NCBI RefSeq assembly: GCF_023716565.1
Contig: NZ_CP071848.1
Location: 2,976,001 to 3,040,000, forward strand
Length of the DNA: 64,000 nt
DNA from: Vibrio sp. SCSIO 43136
GTDB taxonomy: Bacteria; Pseudomonadota; Gammaproteobacteria; Enterobacterales; Vibrionaceae
Reading direction: 5' to 3'
Shown one piece after another: positions 44,501 to 54,863 of this stretch (position 1 is the stretch's first letter; every line of letters begins with the position of its first letter). A model generated the notes under the pieces. It was not told the DNA's origin, made no database searches, and saw only the letters and a program-made list of their open reading frames with translations. Position numbers and translations under genes: made by a program.

Positions 44501-45482
44501 GTATTCCTCCAAATCGGCGACGTACAACGTCCACCTTGTTCTTATCTTTGCTGTACAGCAGGCTTTGGACACGAAGTCTCGACTGCTCTACCAATATTTC
44601 TGCATCCAACTCAAAGTAGTGGCTATCCACGGAAAGAAAGCTTTGAGCTTGGCTTTTGGTTTTTGAGTCAATCGATGAGATTGACGCTTCTTGCATAAAT
44701 TTGTCGATACTGTCCCAACCGTCATAGCTGCGATTTTTGATCAGCTCAGTCGCATTTTGCTCGCTCAAATAGGGCTGAAACATCGCCACCAACAACTTGG
44801 CTTGCGGCTCTTTGAGCGTATTGACGTTGAGCTTCCACTCACTGGTTGGCAGTGCGCATAACAGCGGATTAAGTTTTGCTACCATAGGTGCTTCCACCTG
44901 ATAAATCGCCCGCAGCTCGCTACCATCAGCCATCAAACCATTGGGGGCCATATACGCTGGCTGCAAGGACTCGTAAGTCGCCGAGCCAACCCCAGAGATA
45001 GATAAGTTAGTATCACTGCTGCTGACATATTCCCACACTGAATCGGCAACCACTTCCGCTTGATAGGCATCCACCTCTTGCTGCTCAAGCAGCGACTGCA
45101 ATACCTTGACCAAATACGGTCGCTGCGAGTTAGTGGTTGCGGCCACGCTCGATAACGCATTGAGGTTAAAGCAGCTTTGCATATCCCGCACATGACCACG
45201 AGCTTGACCATAGTCGAGCGGATAGGTTTGCTCTTCAATCGCCCAAGTCTGGCTGAGGTTGATGGTGTCACTGTCTTTGTAAGCTCGCTCCAAGCCCGCC
45301 TTTGCCAAAGCTTCAACACCTACGCTATACCAATATGCTTGCTGGTGATTGAGCTGACTGCCAGCACGCTTAAAATGGGTATAAAGCCGCTCTGTCATGC
45401 TCGCCGCGATGGTGGTCATGATGGCTAGCAGCATCAATACCACAATCAGTGCAACGCCTCGTTGGGCGTTTCTCGCTATCAT
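44469..45482 (-). CDS. gspK: Type II secretion system minor pseudopilin GspK
   Basis: GspK caps the pseudopilus tip. The 337-residue protein has a type IV prepilin-like start, NAQRG followed by VALIVVLMLLAIMTTIAASM. Position +5 is not Glu, as is characteristic for GspK. Its large extra domain (SCFNLNALSSVAAT, LLEQQEVDAYQAEVVADSVWEYV) matches the calcium-binding insert of GspK. Cleavage by the prepilin peptidase, which is not encoded in this window, is expected after Gly8. Overlaps gspJ by four bases. Confidence 0.95.
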   Translation of the reverse strand: MIARNAQRGVALIVVLMLLAIMTTIAASMTERLYTHFKRAGSQLNHQQAYWYSVGVEALAKAGLERAYKDSDTINLSQTWAIEEQTYPLDYGQARGHVRDMQSCFNLNALSSVAATTNSQRPYLVKVLQSLLEQQEVDAYQAEVVADSVWEYVSSSDTNLSISGVGSATYESLQPAYMAPNGLMADGSELRAIYQVEAPMVAKLNPLLCALPTSEWKLNVNTLKEPQAKLLVAMFQPYLSEQNATELIKNRSYDGWDSIDKFMQEASISSIDSKTKSQAQSFLSVDSHYFELDAEILVEQSRLRVQSLLYSKDKNKVDVVRRRFGGIRERVSDSQTQ

Positions 45483-46111
45483 CCGTCACTCTCTTGGCTG
45501 GCATTAAGCTCACTGCCTGGTGTGAGGTAAACTCGCGTCAGTTCACCATAGTCTTTAAGCTTAAGAGTCAGCTCTACCGCCTTCGGCAGCGCTTTGTCTT
45601 TATCCCACGCTGATTTCCAAGATTGGCCGTCATAAAACTTCAAGGTCATTGACTCGACGTTATCTAACATGACTCTTACCAGTGGAGGTTCGCCAGACTG
45701 AGTGTCCGGATAACGCCACCACACACGCTCCAGTTTATTTTCACGCACTCGATAACCGACTTTGGTGACCTCGCTGCGTGGGAATACTTGCTGTGGGTTT
45801 TGCCAACCACCACGAGCAAACAGTACCCCTTTTTCATCTGAGTCGAGCAAGTAGTCTTCGTAACGCAATAGCTTGGTGCTGAGCTCTTCACCATCGTCTC
45901 GCCACTGGCGAAGCGTCATCTGACGAAAGTCGTTGTCCATAAACACCAGCGATCGTTGCAACTGCTCAATACGTTGCGTTTTCTCCTGCGACACTTCATT
46001 GCTACGCTGGATTTGGCTTACCACTTGGTAGGCAGCGACACTCAAACTGGCAAAGATCGCAATCGACACCAGCACTTCAATCAGCGTAAAGCCTTGGCTA
46101 CGGCGTGACAT
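45479..46111 (-). CDS. gspJ: Type II secretion system minor pseudopilin GspJ
   Basis: A 210-residue minor pseudopilin. RRSQGFTLIEVLVSIAIFAS (residues 2-21) is the prepilin leader and N-terminal helix with Glu at +5 after the cleaved Gly. QLQRSLVFMDNDFRQMTLRQ follows on the amphipathic helix. The remainder is beta-rich with RVWWRYPDTQSGEPPLVRV. It forms the tip complex with GspI and GspK. It overlaps gspI by 14 bases. Confidence 0.96.
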   Translation of the reverse strand: MSRRSQGFTLIEVLVSIAIFASLSVAAYQVVSQIQRSNEVSQEKTQRIEQLQRSLVFMDNDFRQMTLRQWRDDGEELSTKLLRYEDYLLDSDEKGVLFARGGWQNPQQVFPRSEVTKVGYRVRENKLERVWWRYPDTQSGEPPLVRVMLDNVESMTLKFYDGQSWKSAWDKDKALPKAVELTLKLKDYGELTRVYLTPGSELNASQESDG

Positions 46112-46466
46112 AACTGCGCACCGTAACTAATGAGTGTTTGTACTGGCTATCTTCTGTCACCACCACGTCCACTGCTTTAATCAAACCGATTGAGGTTTTC
46201 ACTGGCACTACTTTCCAGTACCAAGTTTTGCCCACCATTTCGGTTTTACCTTTTTTCTCCGACGTTGGCGCTTTACCTAGCATCACCTTAGCCATCTGGT
46301 TATCGGCCACAATCGAAGCAAAGGTTTTCTCTTCCAAGTAACTCAAGGTATTGATGTGCTGCGTCACCGAACGGATCACACTCACCGCTGCGGTTGCAAA
46401 TATCACTAAAGCAACCAGCACTTCAAGCAAGGTCATGCCACGAGTGTTATTGATTCTCTTCATCAC
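46098..46466 (-). CDS. gspI: Type II secretion system minor pseudopilin GspI
   Basis: A 122-residue minor pseudopilin that nucleates the pseudopilus tip. NNTRGMTLLEVLVALVIFAT is the prepilin leader and helix: cleavage after Gly, Met at +1, Glu at +5. VTQHINTLSYLEEKTFASIVADNQMA and KTWYWKVVPVKTS are family-like. It overlaps gspH by 20 bases and gspJ by 14. Confidence 0.96.
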   Translation of the reverse strand: MMKRINNTRGMTLLEVLVALVIFATAAVSVIRSVTQHINTLSYLEEKTFASIVADNQMAKVMLGKAPTSEKKGKTEMVGKTWYWKVVPVKTSIGLIKAVDVVVTEDSQYKHSLVTVRSYVTP

Positions 46467-47043
46467 CCAACTCTCCCGGCATCAACAGTTGGACTACCCC
46501 AGCTTCCGAAACTTTGATTCGCCAACTGTCTTTTACGTCATCGCCATTACTGGGAAAAAACGCCAGTTGAAACGGAGTGATCTCCCCGCTGCCCGCCAGC
46601 AAAATAGTCGGTGGGTCGAGCTTCTTCTTTTGCTCTTCGGAAGCAAACATCTCGTCATCAAACAGACTGCCGGGCTTGAAAAGACGATCATCATCGCCCC
46701 ATGCCTTACTGCCCAATTGCAGTCTTAGCGCTAAATCATTTTCAAGTTTGGTCTCTGTATACAATGGGTTGTCGTCGATAAGACGCCAACCATCTAAGGT
46801 CAAAGTGCCAAACTTGAAGCGATTTTTGTCTTCCTCGACCCAAATGCCGTAATCAAAGCCGTTAAGCAAAGCCTCTTCATTCAGCAATTGGGTTTGATGG
46901 AAAAAGCGCCTAGCCAACTTTTCAATCTGATCGTCTTTGCTCTCAGGTAGCGTGGCGATAACTGCAACCGCAGTTAACGACAGCAACACCATTACCAGCA
47001 TGATTTCAATCAGGGTAAAACCCGCTAAGCGCGTTCGCATCAT
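46447..47043 (-). CDS. gspH: Type II secretion system minor pseudopilin GspH
   Basis: A 198-residue minor pseudopilin linking the tip complex to the GspG fibre. RLAGFTLIEIMLVMVLLSLT is the prepilin leader and hydrophobic helix with Glu at +5. ARRFFHQTQLLNEEALLNGFDYGIWV and FQLAFFPSNGDD are typical of GspH. ATG at 47043 directly abuts the gspG stop at 47044. Confidence 0.95.
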   Translation of the reverse strand: MMRTRLAGFTLIEIMLVMVLLSLTAVAVIATLPESKDDQIEKLARRFFHQTQLLNEEALLNGFDYGIWVEEDKNRFKFGTLTLDGWRLIDDNPLYTETKLENDLALRLQLGSKAWGDDDRLFKPGSLFDDEMFASEEQKKKLDPPTILLAGSGEITPFQLAFFPSNGDDVKDSWRIKVSEAGVVQLLMPGELGDEENQ

Positions 47044-47490
47044 TTACTGGAAGTCCTGCATGTTCCAGTTGCCGATATCTGCGTTGACACCTTCACCACC
47101 TTCTTGACCATCTGCGCCAAGGGTAAAGATATCGATGTTGCCGTTATCACCTGGGCTTAGGTACTGGTACGGACGGCCCCATGGGTCGTTTGGCAAACGC
47201 TTAATGTAGCCGTCGCTGCGGTAGTTGCGTGGCTCAGGGCTAGCACTTGGCTTGCTCACTAACGCTTCTAAACCTTGGTCCGTGGTTGGATAAACACTGT
47301 TATCAAGCTTGTACATATCAAGCGCATTTTCCAGAGCAACGATATCGGTGATCGCTTTTTGCTGGTCCGCTTTTTCTTTGTTGCCGAGCAAGTTAGGTAC
47401 GACGAAGCTCGCCAAAATACCCAAAATCACCACAACCACCATCACTTCTAGCAGGGTAAAACCACTCTGCTTACTACGCTTAAATTTCAT
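47044..47490 (-). CDS. gspG: Type II secretion system major pseudopilin GspG
   Basis: GspG is the major subunit of the pseudopilus. ATG at 47490, after GGAG, gives 148 residues; the 17 extra codons of the longer frame are not family-like. QSGFTLLEVMVVVVILGILA is the prepilin leader and helix, with the Phe at +1 and Glu at +5. The C-terminal domain holds YKLDNSVYPTTDQGLEALV and DPWGRPYQYLSPG, followed by the calcium-binding FTLGADGQEGGEG. Confidence 0.97.
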   Translation of the reverse strand: MKFKRSKQSGFTLLEVMVVVVILGILASFVVPNLLGNKEKADQQKAITDIVALENALDMYKLDNSVYPTTDQGLEALVSKPSASPEPRNYRSDGYIKRLPNDPWGRPYQYLSPGDNGNIDIFTLGADGQEGGEGVNADIGNWNMQDFQ

Positions 47491-47549
47491 TTTTTTCTCC
47501 GAAGTTAGATTTAAACTCACTCTGATTAAGACCGAGTTCAAGCCAATTT

Positions 47550-48782
47550 TTATCCACTGATTAAGTTGTTCATTTCCAACATTGGCATCAAGGTCGCCAT
47601 AACGATGAACAACACCAAACCCGCCATCAAAGCAATCAATGCAGGGGTAAATATCCCTAATGCGATGTTAACGGTTGATTCGAAATTCTGATCTTGGTTA
47701 TCTGCCGCACGAGTCAGCATGCCTTCTAGCTCGCCACTTTGCTCACCACTGGCGATCATGTGCAGCATCATCGGCGGGAACAGTTTGGTTTGATCGAGCG
47801 CTTTGCGCAGGCTAGCCCCTTCTCGCACGCTATCTGCCGCCAGTAATACTTGCTGTTTGACATAGTGATTCGACATAACATCGACGGCGACTTTCATGCC
47901 TTCCAGAATCGGAATGGCACTTGAAGTACAAATCGATAAGGTACGTGCGAAACGGGCGGTATTTAACCCCTTAGAGATCTTACCGATCAGCGGCATACGC
48001 AGGATTTTGCGATCCCAACTCAAACGCACACTGGGCTGTTTAAGTGCCAGTTTAAAGCCGTAGAAGCCAACCACCACTATCCCAAAAATAATCAATCCCC
48101 ACTGTTGTACGAATTCACTCGCCGCAAGTAAGATTTGGGTAGATTGAGGCAGTTGCTGACCCATCTGGATAATAGGCTCGATGATCTTTGGCACCACTGT
48201 GGCTAACAAGAAAGAGACAATCGCTACCGCAAATACCACCAGCACCACTGGATAGATAAGCGCTTGCATCAGCTTTGAGCGCATCTTCTGGCGGTTCTCG
48301 ACGTAATCAGCCAAGCGCTCTAATACTGCGTCAAGATGCCCCGACTTTTCCCCTGCCGCCACCATGGAGCGAAACAGTTCGTCAAACACGAGTGGGTAAT
48401 CAGCCATGCTGTCAGCCAAGGTATAACCTTCGGTGACGCGTGAGCGTACTGCCATCAACATGGTTCGAATGCGCGGTTTTTCGGTTTGCTCGGCAACGGC
48501 TCGCAAGCACTCTTCCAGTGGCATACCCGCTTGTACCAAAGTCGAAAGTTGGCGAGTCAACAAAGACAAATCAACCGTGCTGATACCACGCTGAAAGCCC
48601 ATGCTAGTGCTTTTTGTGCCTTTGGTTGCGCTCGATTTATTGCCTTTGGCTTGCACGATCTCAACTGGCATCAAACCTTGCTCTTTGAGCTTAACTCGCA
48701 CCTGTTTGGCGTTATCACCATCCAGCACGCCTTTTTTGGTTTTGCCTTTTGCGTCGAGCGCCTTGTACTCAAATGCTGCCAT
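47550..48782 (-). CDS. gspF: Type II secretion system inner-membrane protein GspF
   Basis: GspF is the polytopic core of the assembly platform. The 410-residue protein has two repeated cytoplasmic helical domains: LSLLTRQLSTLVQAGMPLEE with GYTLADSM near residues 70-130, and TARFARTLSICTSSAIPILEG near 275. Three membrane segments lie around 172-195 (VVLVVFAVAIVSFLLATVV), 225-245 (LIIFGIVVVGFYGF) and 380-400 (ALIALMAGLVLFIVMATLM). ATG shares a base with the gspE stop. Confidence 0.97.
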   Translation of the reverse strand: MAAFEYKALDAKGKTKKGVLDGDNAKQVRVKLKEQGLMPVEIVQAKGNKSSATKGTKSTSMGFQRGISTVDLSLLTRQLSTLVQAGMPLEECLRAVAEQTEKPRIRTMLMAVRSRVTEGYTLADSMADYPLVFDELFRSMVAAGEKSGHLDAVLERLADYVENRQKMRSKLMQALIYPVVLVVFAVAIVSFLLATVVPKIIEPIIQMGQQLPQSTQILLAASEFVQQWGLIIFGIVVVGFYGFKLALKQPSVRLSWDRKILRMPLIGKISKGLNTARFARTLSICTSSAIPILEGMKVAVDVMSNHYVKQQVLLAADSVREGASLRKALDQTKLFPPMMLHMIASGEQSGELEGMLTRAADNQDQNFESTVNIALGIFTPALIALMAGLVLFIVMATLMPMLEMNNLISG

Positions 48783-50257
48783 TAGCTTTCCTTGGTCACT
48801 CGCATCACTTCTTCAAGCGTAGTGATACCTTGGCGCACCTTGCTCAAACCATCTTGGCGAATGCTTGGAGTGTTTTCTCGCACGTAACGATCAATCGCTT
48901 GCTCACCTGCTTCACCGTGAATTAGCTCTTGCACTTGGTCATCGATGATAAGTAGCTCGTGGATCCCGGTACGGCCTCGGTAACCTTTGAAATTACAGGC
49001 TTCACAACCACAGGCTCGATACAGGGTAAGCGGCTCGCCATCAGCCACATCAAACAGCTTACGCTGCTCTGCATCCGCTTGGTGGGGCTCTTTACACTCG
49101 TCACACAAAGTACGCACCAAACGCTGGGCTAGAACGCCTAACAGCGAAGAGGAGATCAAAAACGGTTCAATGCCCATATCACGTAAGCGAGTGATAGCAC
49201 CTACTGCTGTGTTGGTGTGCAAGGTGGACATCACCAAGTGACCGGTCAAAGATGCTTGCACAGCGATCTGCGCCGTCTCCAAGTCACGGATCTCACCAAC
49301 CATCACCACGTCAGGGTCTTGACGCAAGATGGCTCGCAAGCCACGAGCAAACGTCATATCCACTTTTGGGTTCACTTGGGTTTGACCGATACCATCGATA
49401 TCAAATTCGATCGGATCTTCAACCGTCAGAATATTACTTTCGTTACTGTTGAGCTCTTGCAAGCCAGCGTAGAGCGTGGTCGATTTACCTGAGCCGGTTG
49501 GGCCTGTGACCAAGATAATGCCGTGCGGGCGCTTGATGATGGTTTGGAAGTTGTCATGGTTGCTCGGGGTCATGCCAAGACTGTGCAGGTCTAAACGGGT
49601 GGCGTTTTTGTCCAACAGGCGCATTACCACTCGCTCACCGTGAGACGATGGCATGGTAGAAACACGCACATCCACCGCTCGACCACCAATGCGCAGTGAA
49701 ATACGACCATCTTGCGGCACACGCTTCTCAGCGATGTCGAGCTTAGCCATTACCTTAACCCTTGAAACCAACAGTGGCGATAGCTTGCGGCTTGGCGATA
49801 AGACTTCACGCAACACCCCATCGACACGAAAACGGATCGACAAGGTTTTTTCAAAGGTCTCGATGTGAATATCCGACGCCCCTTCTTTGATCGCTTCACC
49901 CAACATGGCATTGATCAATTTGATGATAGGTGCGTCGTCTTCTGACTCAAGCAAGTCCTCGCTTTGTGGCAACTCTTCCGCCAACGAGAAGAAGTCATCA
50001 TTATCTGCACCAATGTCTTCCATCAACTGGCGAGCTTCTGAGGAATCTCGTTGATAGATCTCGGTGAGCTTGGCGTCAAAACTGTCACTGTCGAGCTCAA
50101 CAGGCTCAAACTGGCTGCCACATACCCGCGCCACCTCGGTCAAGGTTTCACGTGATAGGGGCGCCACATAAATGAGCTTTGGGGTTGCTTGTGACTCATC
50201 CAGTGCCAACGCCACTTTGTGGCGATTGGCAAAAGCAAAAGGTAAGCGCGCCGCCAT
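48782..50257 (-). CDS. gspE: Type II secretion system ATPase GspE
   Basis: GspE is the hexameric secretion ATPase that powers pseudopilus assembly. The 491-residue protein has the Walker [17 protein letters not shown] (about residues 264-279), Asp box [12 protein letters not shown], Walker B-like [20 protein letters not shown] and the arginine-rich [16 protein letters not shown] tetracysteine zinc motif is built from LCDECKE and [10 protein letters not shown]. Start and stop overlap both neighbours by single bases (TAATG), indicating coupling. Confidence 0.97.
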   Translation of the reverse strand: MAARLPFAFANRHKVALALDESQATPKLIYVAPLSRETLTEVARVCGSQFEPVELDSDSFDAKLTEIYQRDSSEARQLMEDIGADNDDFFSLAEELPQSEDLLESEDDAPIIKLINAMLGEAIKEGASDIHIETFEKTLSIRFRVDGVLREVLSPSRKLSPLLVSRVKVMAKLDIAEKRVPQDGRISLRIGGRAVDVRVSTMPSSHGERVVMRLLDKNATRLDLHSLGMTPSNHDNFQTIIKRPHGIILVTGPTGSGKSTTLYAGLQELNSNESNILTVEDPIEFDIDGIGQTQVNPKVDMTFARGLRAILRQDPDVVMVGEIRDLETAQIAVQASLTGHLVMSTLHTNTAVGAITRLRDMGIEPFLISSSLLGVLAQRLVRTLCDECKEPHQADAEQRKLFDVADGEPLTLYRACGCEACNFKGYRGRTGIHELLIIDDQVQELIHGEAGEQAIDRYVRENTPSIRQDGLSKVRQGITTLEEVMRVTKES

Positions 50258-52278
50258 TAGCGATTCGCCTCTAATTGATCAACAAAGGCTTGGATCTCTG
50301 GTGGATGCACTATGTCATCACCAAAACGTGGCATCACAGGTACCAAGCTATCATCCATTAGCTTCAAGCCCTCATCGGCTTTCATTAGCTGCTCTGCACG
50401 GATGTAGTTGTACTTACGCTGGGTAATACCATCTGCCGTCACACCATCGCGAATGATGGTTGGTTTAATGAACACCATCAGATTTTTCTTTTCAATCTGA
50501 GTGCTGGTCGATTTGAACAGGTGTCCAAGCACAGGGATATCGCCTAGTAGCGGCACTTTGGCTTCACTTTCTAGGGCGCGCTCGTCAATCAAGCCACCCA
50601 GTGCCAGCATTTGACCATCTTGGATGATTACCGAAGTGTTGAGCTGTCGTTTGGCAAAACGCACATCAACAGCGCCATTCGCACCAAGCACGTTAGAGAC
50701 TTCTTGCTCAATGTTGAGCTGCACCGAGTCACCTTCGTTGATTTGTGGTACTACTTTGAGTTTGATACCTACTTCTTTACGCTCAACGGTTTGGAAAGGG
50801 TTGGAGTTGCTCGAGCTCGCAGTAGACCCTGTGAGGACAGGCACTTCTTCACCCACGATGAAAGACGCTTCGCCGTTATCCATCACAGTGATGCTCGGAG
50901 CGGACAGGATGTTCGAGTTTGAGTCACTTGCGACCGCACTAATAAGTGCCGTCCAGTCTCCCATCATTAGGCTCACTGCAGCACCATTTACCCCTGAAAG
51001 GGCATTTGCGAGCGTCGTGTAGTCACCTGAAGAAGTTACATCATAAGGAACTCGCTCACCTGCGGAGTTGGTGTAGTACTCAGTACTGGTTTGGTCCTTA
51101 GCTTCTTCTAAACCAACCATCACCCCGCCAATCGAGGCTCCAGAATTGCTGTACTGAACCACTGCACCAGTGCTTAAGTTACCCCATTGCACACCAAGAG
51201 ATGCACCATCGCCTTCAGACAACTCAACAATCATCGCTTCAATTAATACTTGAGCGCGGCGAATATCGAGTTGAGCGATCACATCTTCCAGTGCCACCAT
51301 CACATCGGGTGGCGCAGTGATCACTAACGCATTGGTGCCTGGGTGCGCAGAAATCATCACTTCGTTACGCTTGCTACTCGACCCTTTGGTGGCTGAATTT
51401 TTTTCTGACTGAAGGTTCTCCGACACCCCTTTCAGCACTTCAACCATGTCTTCTGCTTTGGCGTATTTGAGATAAACTACACGGTTGTTACCTTTGGTCG
51501 CCATCTCGACATCCAGCTGTTCAATCAGCCTTTTCAGACGCTGACGCACTTGCGGGTCACCTGAGATAAGCACTGAGTTGGTACGCTCATCCGCCACAAG
51601 CTTTGGCTGCAAGAACGCAGGCATGTTTTTGGTGTCAGTGGTTTTGTTCAAGGCTTCGACAATGCGCACCATTTCAGCGGCGGACGCATTTTTTAGCTCA
51701 ACCACTTGGATCTCTTTGTCACCAGCACGGTCAACTCGTTCGATGATCTCAGCAAGGCGATTCACCACCGCCGCACGGCCAGTAATCAAAATAATATTGG
51801 CTGGGTCATAGTGCACCACGTTACCCGCACCAGCATTGTCATTAAGCTGACGCAGCAGTGGCGAGAGCTCACGTACCGAAACATTGCGTACCGCAACCAC
51901 ACGTGTGATCACAGCGTCGCCTTCAACACGTTCTCGGTCGCCGACTACAGGCACAGCAGAAGTCTTAGCGTCTTTATCACGGATGATCTTCACCACGCCG
52001 TTATCCATCTCTACTGCTGCAAAGCCGTACACTTCTAAAACGTTGAGGAAAAACTTGTAGTACTGCTCTTCATTGAGCACGTCATAGCTGCGCACATCTA
52101 TGGTGCCACGCACCGCAGGGTCAACGATGATGGTTTTTTCGAGGTTTCGACCCACGGTATTGATAAATTCTTTAATATCAGTGCCTTTAAAACTCGCACT
52201 GAACTCACTTGCCCAAACCGATGAGCAGAGCAGTCCACTGACGAGTGCCAACGCACCTTTACTTAACCACTGTTTCAC
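50257..52278 (-). CDS. gspD: Type II secretion system secretin GspD
   Basis: GspD forms the outer-membrane channel. The 673-residue precursor has a signal peptide with hydrophobic core [15 protein letters not shown]0 begins with [21 protein letters not shown]1-N3 repeats with [11 protein letters not shown] and [19 protein letters not shown] follow. The C-terminal secretin domain has [11 protein letters not shown] and [23 protein letters not shown]-terminal S-domain that could bind a pilotin is present. Gene order gspD-gspE is conserved; gspC precedes it. Confidence 0.97.
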   Translation of the reverse strand: MKQWLSKGALALVSGLLCSSVWASEFSASFKGTDIKEFINTVGRNLEKTIIVDPAVRGTIDVRSYDVLNEEQYYKFFLNVLEVYGFAAVEMDNGVVKIIRDKDAKTSAVPVVGDRERVEGDAVITRVVAVRNVSVRELSPLLRQLNDNAGAGNVVHYDPANIILITGRAAVVNRLAEIIERVDRAGDKEIQVVELKNASAAEMVRIVEALNKTTDTKNMPAFLQPKLVADERTNSVLISGDPQVRQRLKRLIEQLDVEMATKGNNRVVYLKYAKAEDMVEVLKGVSENLQSEKNSATKGSSSKRNEVMISAHPGTNALVITAPPDVMVALEDVIAQLDIRRAQVLIEAMIVELSEGDGASLGVQWGNLSTGAVVQYSNSGASIGGVMVGLEEAKDQTSTEYYTNSAGERVPYDVTSSGDYTTLANALSGVNGAAVSLMMGDWTALISAVASDSNSNILSAPSITVMDNGEASFIVGEEVPVLTGSTASSSNSNPFQTVERKEVGIKLKVVPQINEGDSVQLNIEQEVSNVLGANGAVDVRFAKRQLNTSVIIQDGQMLALGGLIDERALESEAKVPLLGDIPVLGHLFKSTSTQIEKKNLMVFIKPTIIRDGVTADGITQRKYNYIRAEQLMKADEGLKLMDDSLVPVMPRFGDDIVHPPEIQAFVDQLEANR

Positions 52279-52320
52279 TTGTAACTCCCACTGGGTTGTC
52301 GCCTTTCCACTGGCAACAAA

Positions 52321-53238
52321 TCAAAATTCTATATATACGTCATGCAGTTGACCGTTGCGTTCAACGGTGAGATTGAGCTCTGTCAGATCATTCATTGATT
52401 GCCAGATCTGGCCCATAGCTGCAGGATCGGTAAGATCCGCACCATTAAGCTGCTTGGCGATGTCGCCATCTTGTAGGCCCACGGCATCAAATAGTTCACG
52501 CTCGGCACCTGGCGATACTCGATACCCTTTCAGCTCAGAACCCTCTCTGACCTGAGATAAGCGGATATACTTCATGACGCTTTGTGGATTCTGGGTAATT
52601 TGTTCTCGGATCTTATCCAGCTCATTGCGATTAAAGCTGGCAGCAATATTGGAGGTTGGGGATTGAGTGGCCACCTGCTGGGACAGTTTGCTGTACTCGA
52701 TGCCTTGCAACATCAAGGTTTCATCTTTGCCTTGGTTTTCAATAATGACCCGATCAGCAAACACTGCTTTCAATGAAGCGCGAGTGCCTTCGATCGGCTC
52801 CTCTAGCCCATAAGTATCTTGTTTACCGCGGTTAGCAATAATGGCAAGACTTCGTGATGGGTCACTGCTTGCAACCACACCGACCAAGTTCAGGTTTAGG
52901 CGGGTTTTCGGAGCGTCAACCACAGTGGGGGTTACAGGCTTCACCACCTGCTTCTCACTGTAGCGGCCAAATAGATGCCCATTGAGCAGTGTTGCAACTG
53001 AGTCATCCGAAGTGACAGCTTGCCCATTTGCCACCACAACCGCAGACGGAGACCAACGCTGCGGCCCAGCACTAGTGTCCAGCACGCCCCAGATCACTTG
53101 CCCTGCCAACCAGCCGCTTATGGCAATCAAAGCAAGGCAAGCCGAAAAACTGATTTTAGCTTGATGGGTTAACCAGAGATTAGTCAATGATGTAAATGCG
53201 GTGCCTGACTGCAACTGCTGCACCATACGAGAAGGCAT
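52321..53238 (-). CDS. gspC: Type II secretion system protein GspC
   Basis: GspC connects the inner-membrane platform to the secretin and may select substrates. ATG at 53238 gives 305 residues with a membrane segment (ISFSACLALIAISGWLAGQVI, about residues 28-48). The homology region follows (TRLNLNLVGVVASSDPSRSLAII), then a PDZ-like C-terminal domain (YRVSPGAERELFDAVGLQDG). A GTG 26 codons upstream could be used, but the N-terminal extension is not family-like. It is the first gene of the operon; the 5' side is divergent from hslR. Confidence 0.9.
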   Translation of the reverse strand: MPSRMVQQLQSGTAFTSLTNLWLTHQAKISFSACLALIAISGWLAGQVIWGVLDTSAGPQRWSPSAVVVANGQAVTSDDSVATLLNGHLFGRYSEKQVVKPVTPTVVDAPKTRLNLNLVGVVASSDPSRSLAIIANRGKQDTYGLEEPIEGTRASLKAVFADRVIIENQGKDETLMLQGIEYSKLSQQVATQSPTSNIAASFNRNELDKIREQITQNPQSVMKYIRLSQVREGSELKGYRVSPGAERELFDAVGLQDGDIAKQLNGADLTDPAAMGQIWQSMNDLTELNLTVERNGQLHDVYIEF

Positions 53239-53323
53239 GCTTGGCGATCCCTGTCCTTGTAAATTCGACGAAATTTGAAAGCTCGTGAGCCTACACAAAG
53301 GCTCCAAAGTTGTCACATTAATT

Positions 53324-53375
53324 AATGATGAAGTAAAAGCTGGTTAACGTTATGAATGCACAGCGATTCATCATT
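53324..53375. promoter_or_regulatory. 9-bp inverted repeat between gspC and hslR
   Basis: AATGATGAA (53324-53332) and its exact complement TTCATCATT (53367-53375) are separated by 34 bases in the 280-base divergent region that must hold the promoters of the secretion operon and hslR. This may be a paired operator. No regulator consensus is recognised, and a chance match is possible. I saw no confident -35/-10 pair elsewhere in the gap. Confidence 0.3.
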
Positions 53376-53520
53376 GATTTTATTGGGTGTACTTCTGTAA
53401 AGAATCAAAGAAAAAGCAGTAGCGATAGCCTCTCAGTCCTTGAGGTGCTTGAAAAATACCCCACTCGCCACCATTGTTTATTTCATCTTTGAAGTCAATG
53501 TTTAGAGGCCTGAATTTCCT

Positions 53521-53910
53521 ATGAGTTCAAACAGTATCGCAGTTCGGCTGGATAAATGGCTCTGGGCGGCTAGATTTTATAAAACCCGCTCTATTGCACG
53601 AAACATGGTTGATGGCGGTAAAGTCCATTATAATGGTCAACGATCTAAGCCAAGTAAAATTGTCGAACTCGGTGCGGTGATCTTATTACGTCAAGGTAAT
53701 GAAGAGAAAACCGTGGTGATCGAGAAACTGTCCGATCAGCGCCGAGGCGCACCAGAAGCACAAACGCTATATAGCGAAACTCAAGAGAGTGTTGAAAAAC
53801 GTGCTGAGAACGCTGAAAAGCGCAAAATAAACGCCCTTTACAGCCCGAACCCAGAACGACGCCCAGATAAGAAACAGCGTCGCGACCTGATTAAATTTAA
53901 ACATCAATAA
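53521..53910 (+). CDS. hslR: Ribosome-associated heat shock protein Hsp15
   Basis: Hsp15 binds stalled 50S subunits carrying nascent chains and helps recycle them. The 129-residue basic protein has an S4-like RNA-binding motif: AVRLDKWLWAARFYKTRSIA and MVDGGKVHYNGQRSKPSKIV (about residues 7-50). A positively charged C-terminal tail ends RRDLIKFKHQ. It is 15 bases before hslO, as in E. coli (hslR-hslO-pckA). Confidence 0.97.
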   Translation: MSSNSIAVRLDKWLWAARFYKTRSIARNMVDGGKVHYNGQRSKPSKIVELGAVILLRQGNEEKTVVIEKLSDQRRGAPEAQTLYSETQESVEKRAENAEKRKINALYSPNPERRPDKKQRRDLIKFKHQ

Positions 53911-53925
53911 GCCGGAGCATTTCGC

Positions 53926-54801
53926 ATGGCCAACAACCTGTTGCATCGTTACCTATTTGAAGATCTTTCAGTACGTGGCGAATTGGTACAACTGGATGAG
54001 ACGTACCAGAAAATCATTTCAAGCAAGGAATACCCTGCACCAGTACAAAATCTACTGGGTGAACTGCTGGTAGCAACTACTCTACTGACGGCGACACTAA
54101 AATTTGAAGGGTCTATCACCATTCAATTGCAAGGCGATGGTCCTGTCTCTCTAGCGGTGATTAACGGTGATCACGACCAAAAAGTTCGTGGCGTAGCTCG
54201 CTTCGAAGGGGAAATTGCTGATGACGCTGGCCTTCACGACCTAATGGGTAAAGGCCACATGGTTATCACCATTACTCCAAATAAAGGCGAACGCTATCAA
54301 GGTGTTGTTGGTCTAGAAGGCGACAACCTAACAGAGGTGCTAGAGTCTTACTTCGAACGTTCGGAGCAGTTAAAGACTCGTCTTTGGATCCGTCTAGGCG
54401 AATTTGATGGCAAACCACATGCAGCAGGTATGTTGATTCAGGTGATGCCGGATGGCACAGGTAGCGCAGATGACTTTGAGCACCTAGAACAGCTGACAGA
54501 TACCATCAAAAACGAAGAATTATTCAGCTTAGAAGCGAATGATGTACTGTACCGCCTCTACAACCAAGAAACCGTAAAAGTGTTTGAACCTCAGCCAGTT
54601 GTGTTCCACTGTGGCTGTTCTCGTGAGCGCAGTGCTGGTGCAATCCTAAACGTTGATCGTGCTGAAATTAATGACATTTTGGCCGAAGTTGGATCAGTTT
54701 CTTTACATTGTGATTACTGTGGCACGACTTATTCCTTTGATGATGCTGATATCAAGGAACTGTTTGAACCAAGCCAATCTGGCGGTCAAACCCTGCATTA
54801 A
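53926..54801 (+). CDS. hslO: Redox-regulated molecular chaperone Hsp33
   Basis: Hsp33 is a cytosolic holdase switched on by oxidation. The 291-residue protein has the N-terminal substrate-binding domain ([20 protein letters not shown]) and the C-terminal zinc switch with [14 protein letters not shown] (CxC) and [12 protein letters not shown] (CxxC). The four cysteines bind zinc in the reduced state and form disulfides on activation. GGAG lies just ahead of ATG at 53926. An intrinsic terminator follows. Confidence 0.97.
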   Translation: MANNLLHRYLFEDLSVRGELVQLDETYQKIISSKEYPAPVQNLLGELLVATTLLTATLKFEGSITIQLQGDGPVSLAVINGDHDQKVRGVARFEGEIADDAGLHDLMGKGHMVITITPNKGERYQGVVGLEGDNLTEVLESYFERSEQLKTRLWIRLGEFDGKPHAAGMLIQVMPDGTGSADDFEHLEQLTDTIKNEELFSLEANDVLYRLYNQETVKVFEPQPVVFHCGCSRERSAGAILNVDRAEINDILAEVGSVSLHCDYCGTTYSFDDADIKELFEPSQSGGQTLH

Positions 54802-54837
54802 TTTCATCCAGACATTAAGTCGACACGATTTTAGTTC

Positions 54838-54863
54838 AAAGCCAGCACCACGCTGGCTTTTTT
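54838..54863 (+). terminator. Intrinsic terminator after hslO
   Basis: AAAGCCAGC and GCTGGCTTTTTT flank a short loop, giving a nine-base stem with a T-run 37 bases after the hslO stop. Confidence 0.85.

Noticed and set aside
44501..44572. Longer gspL beginning at an ATG at 44572
   Set aside because: GTG at 44500 has GGAGG directly upstream and matches the known EpsL N-terminus; the extension lies fully inside gspK.
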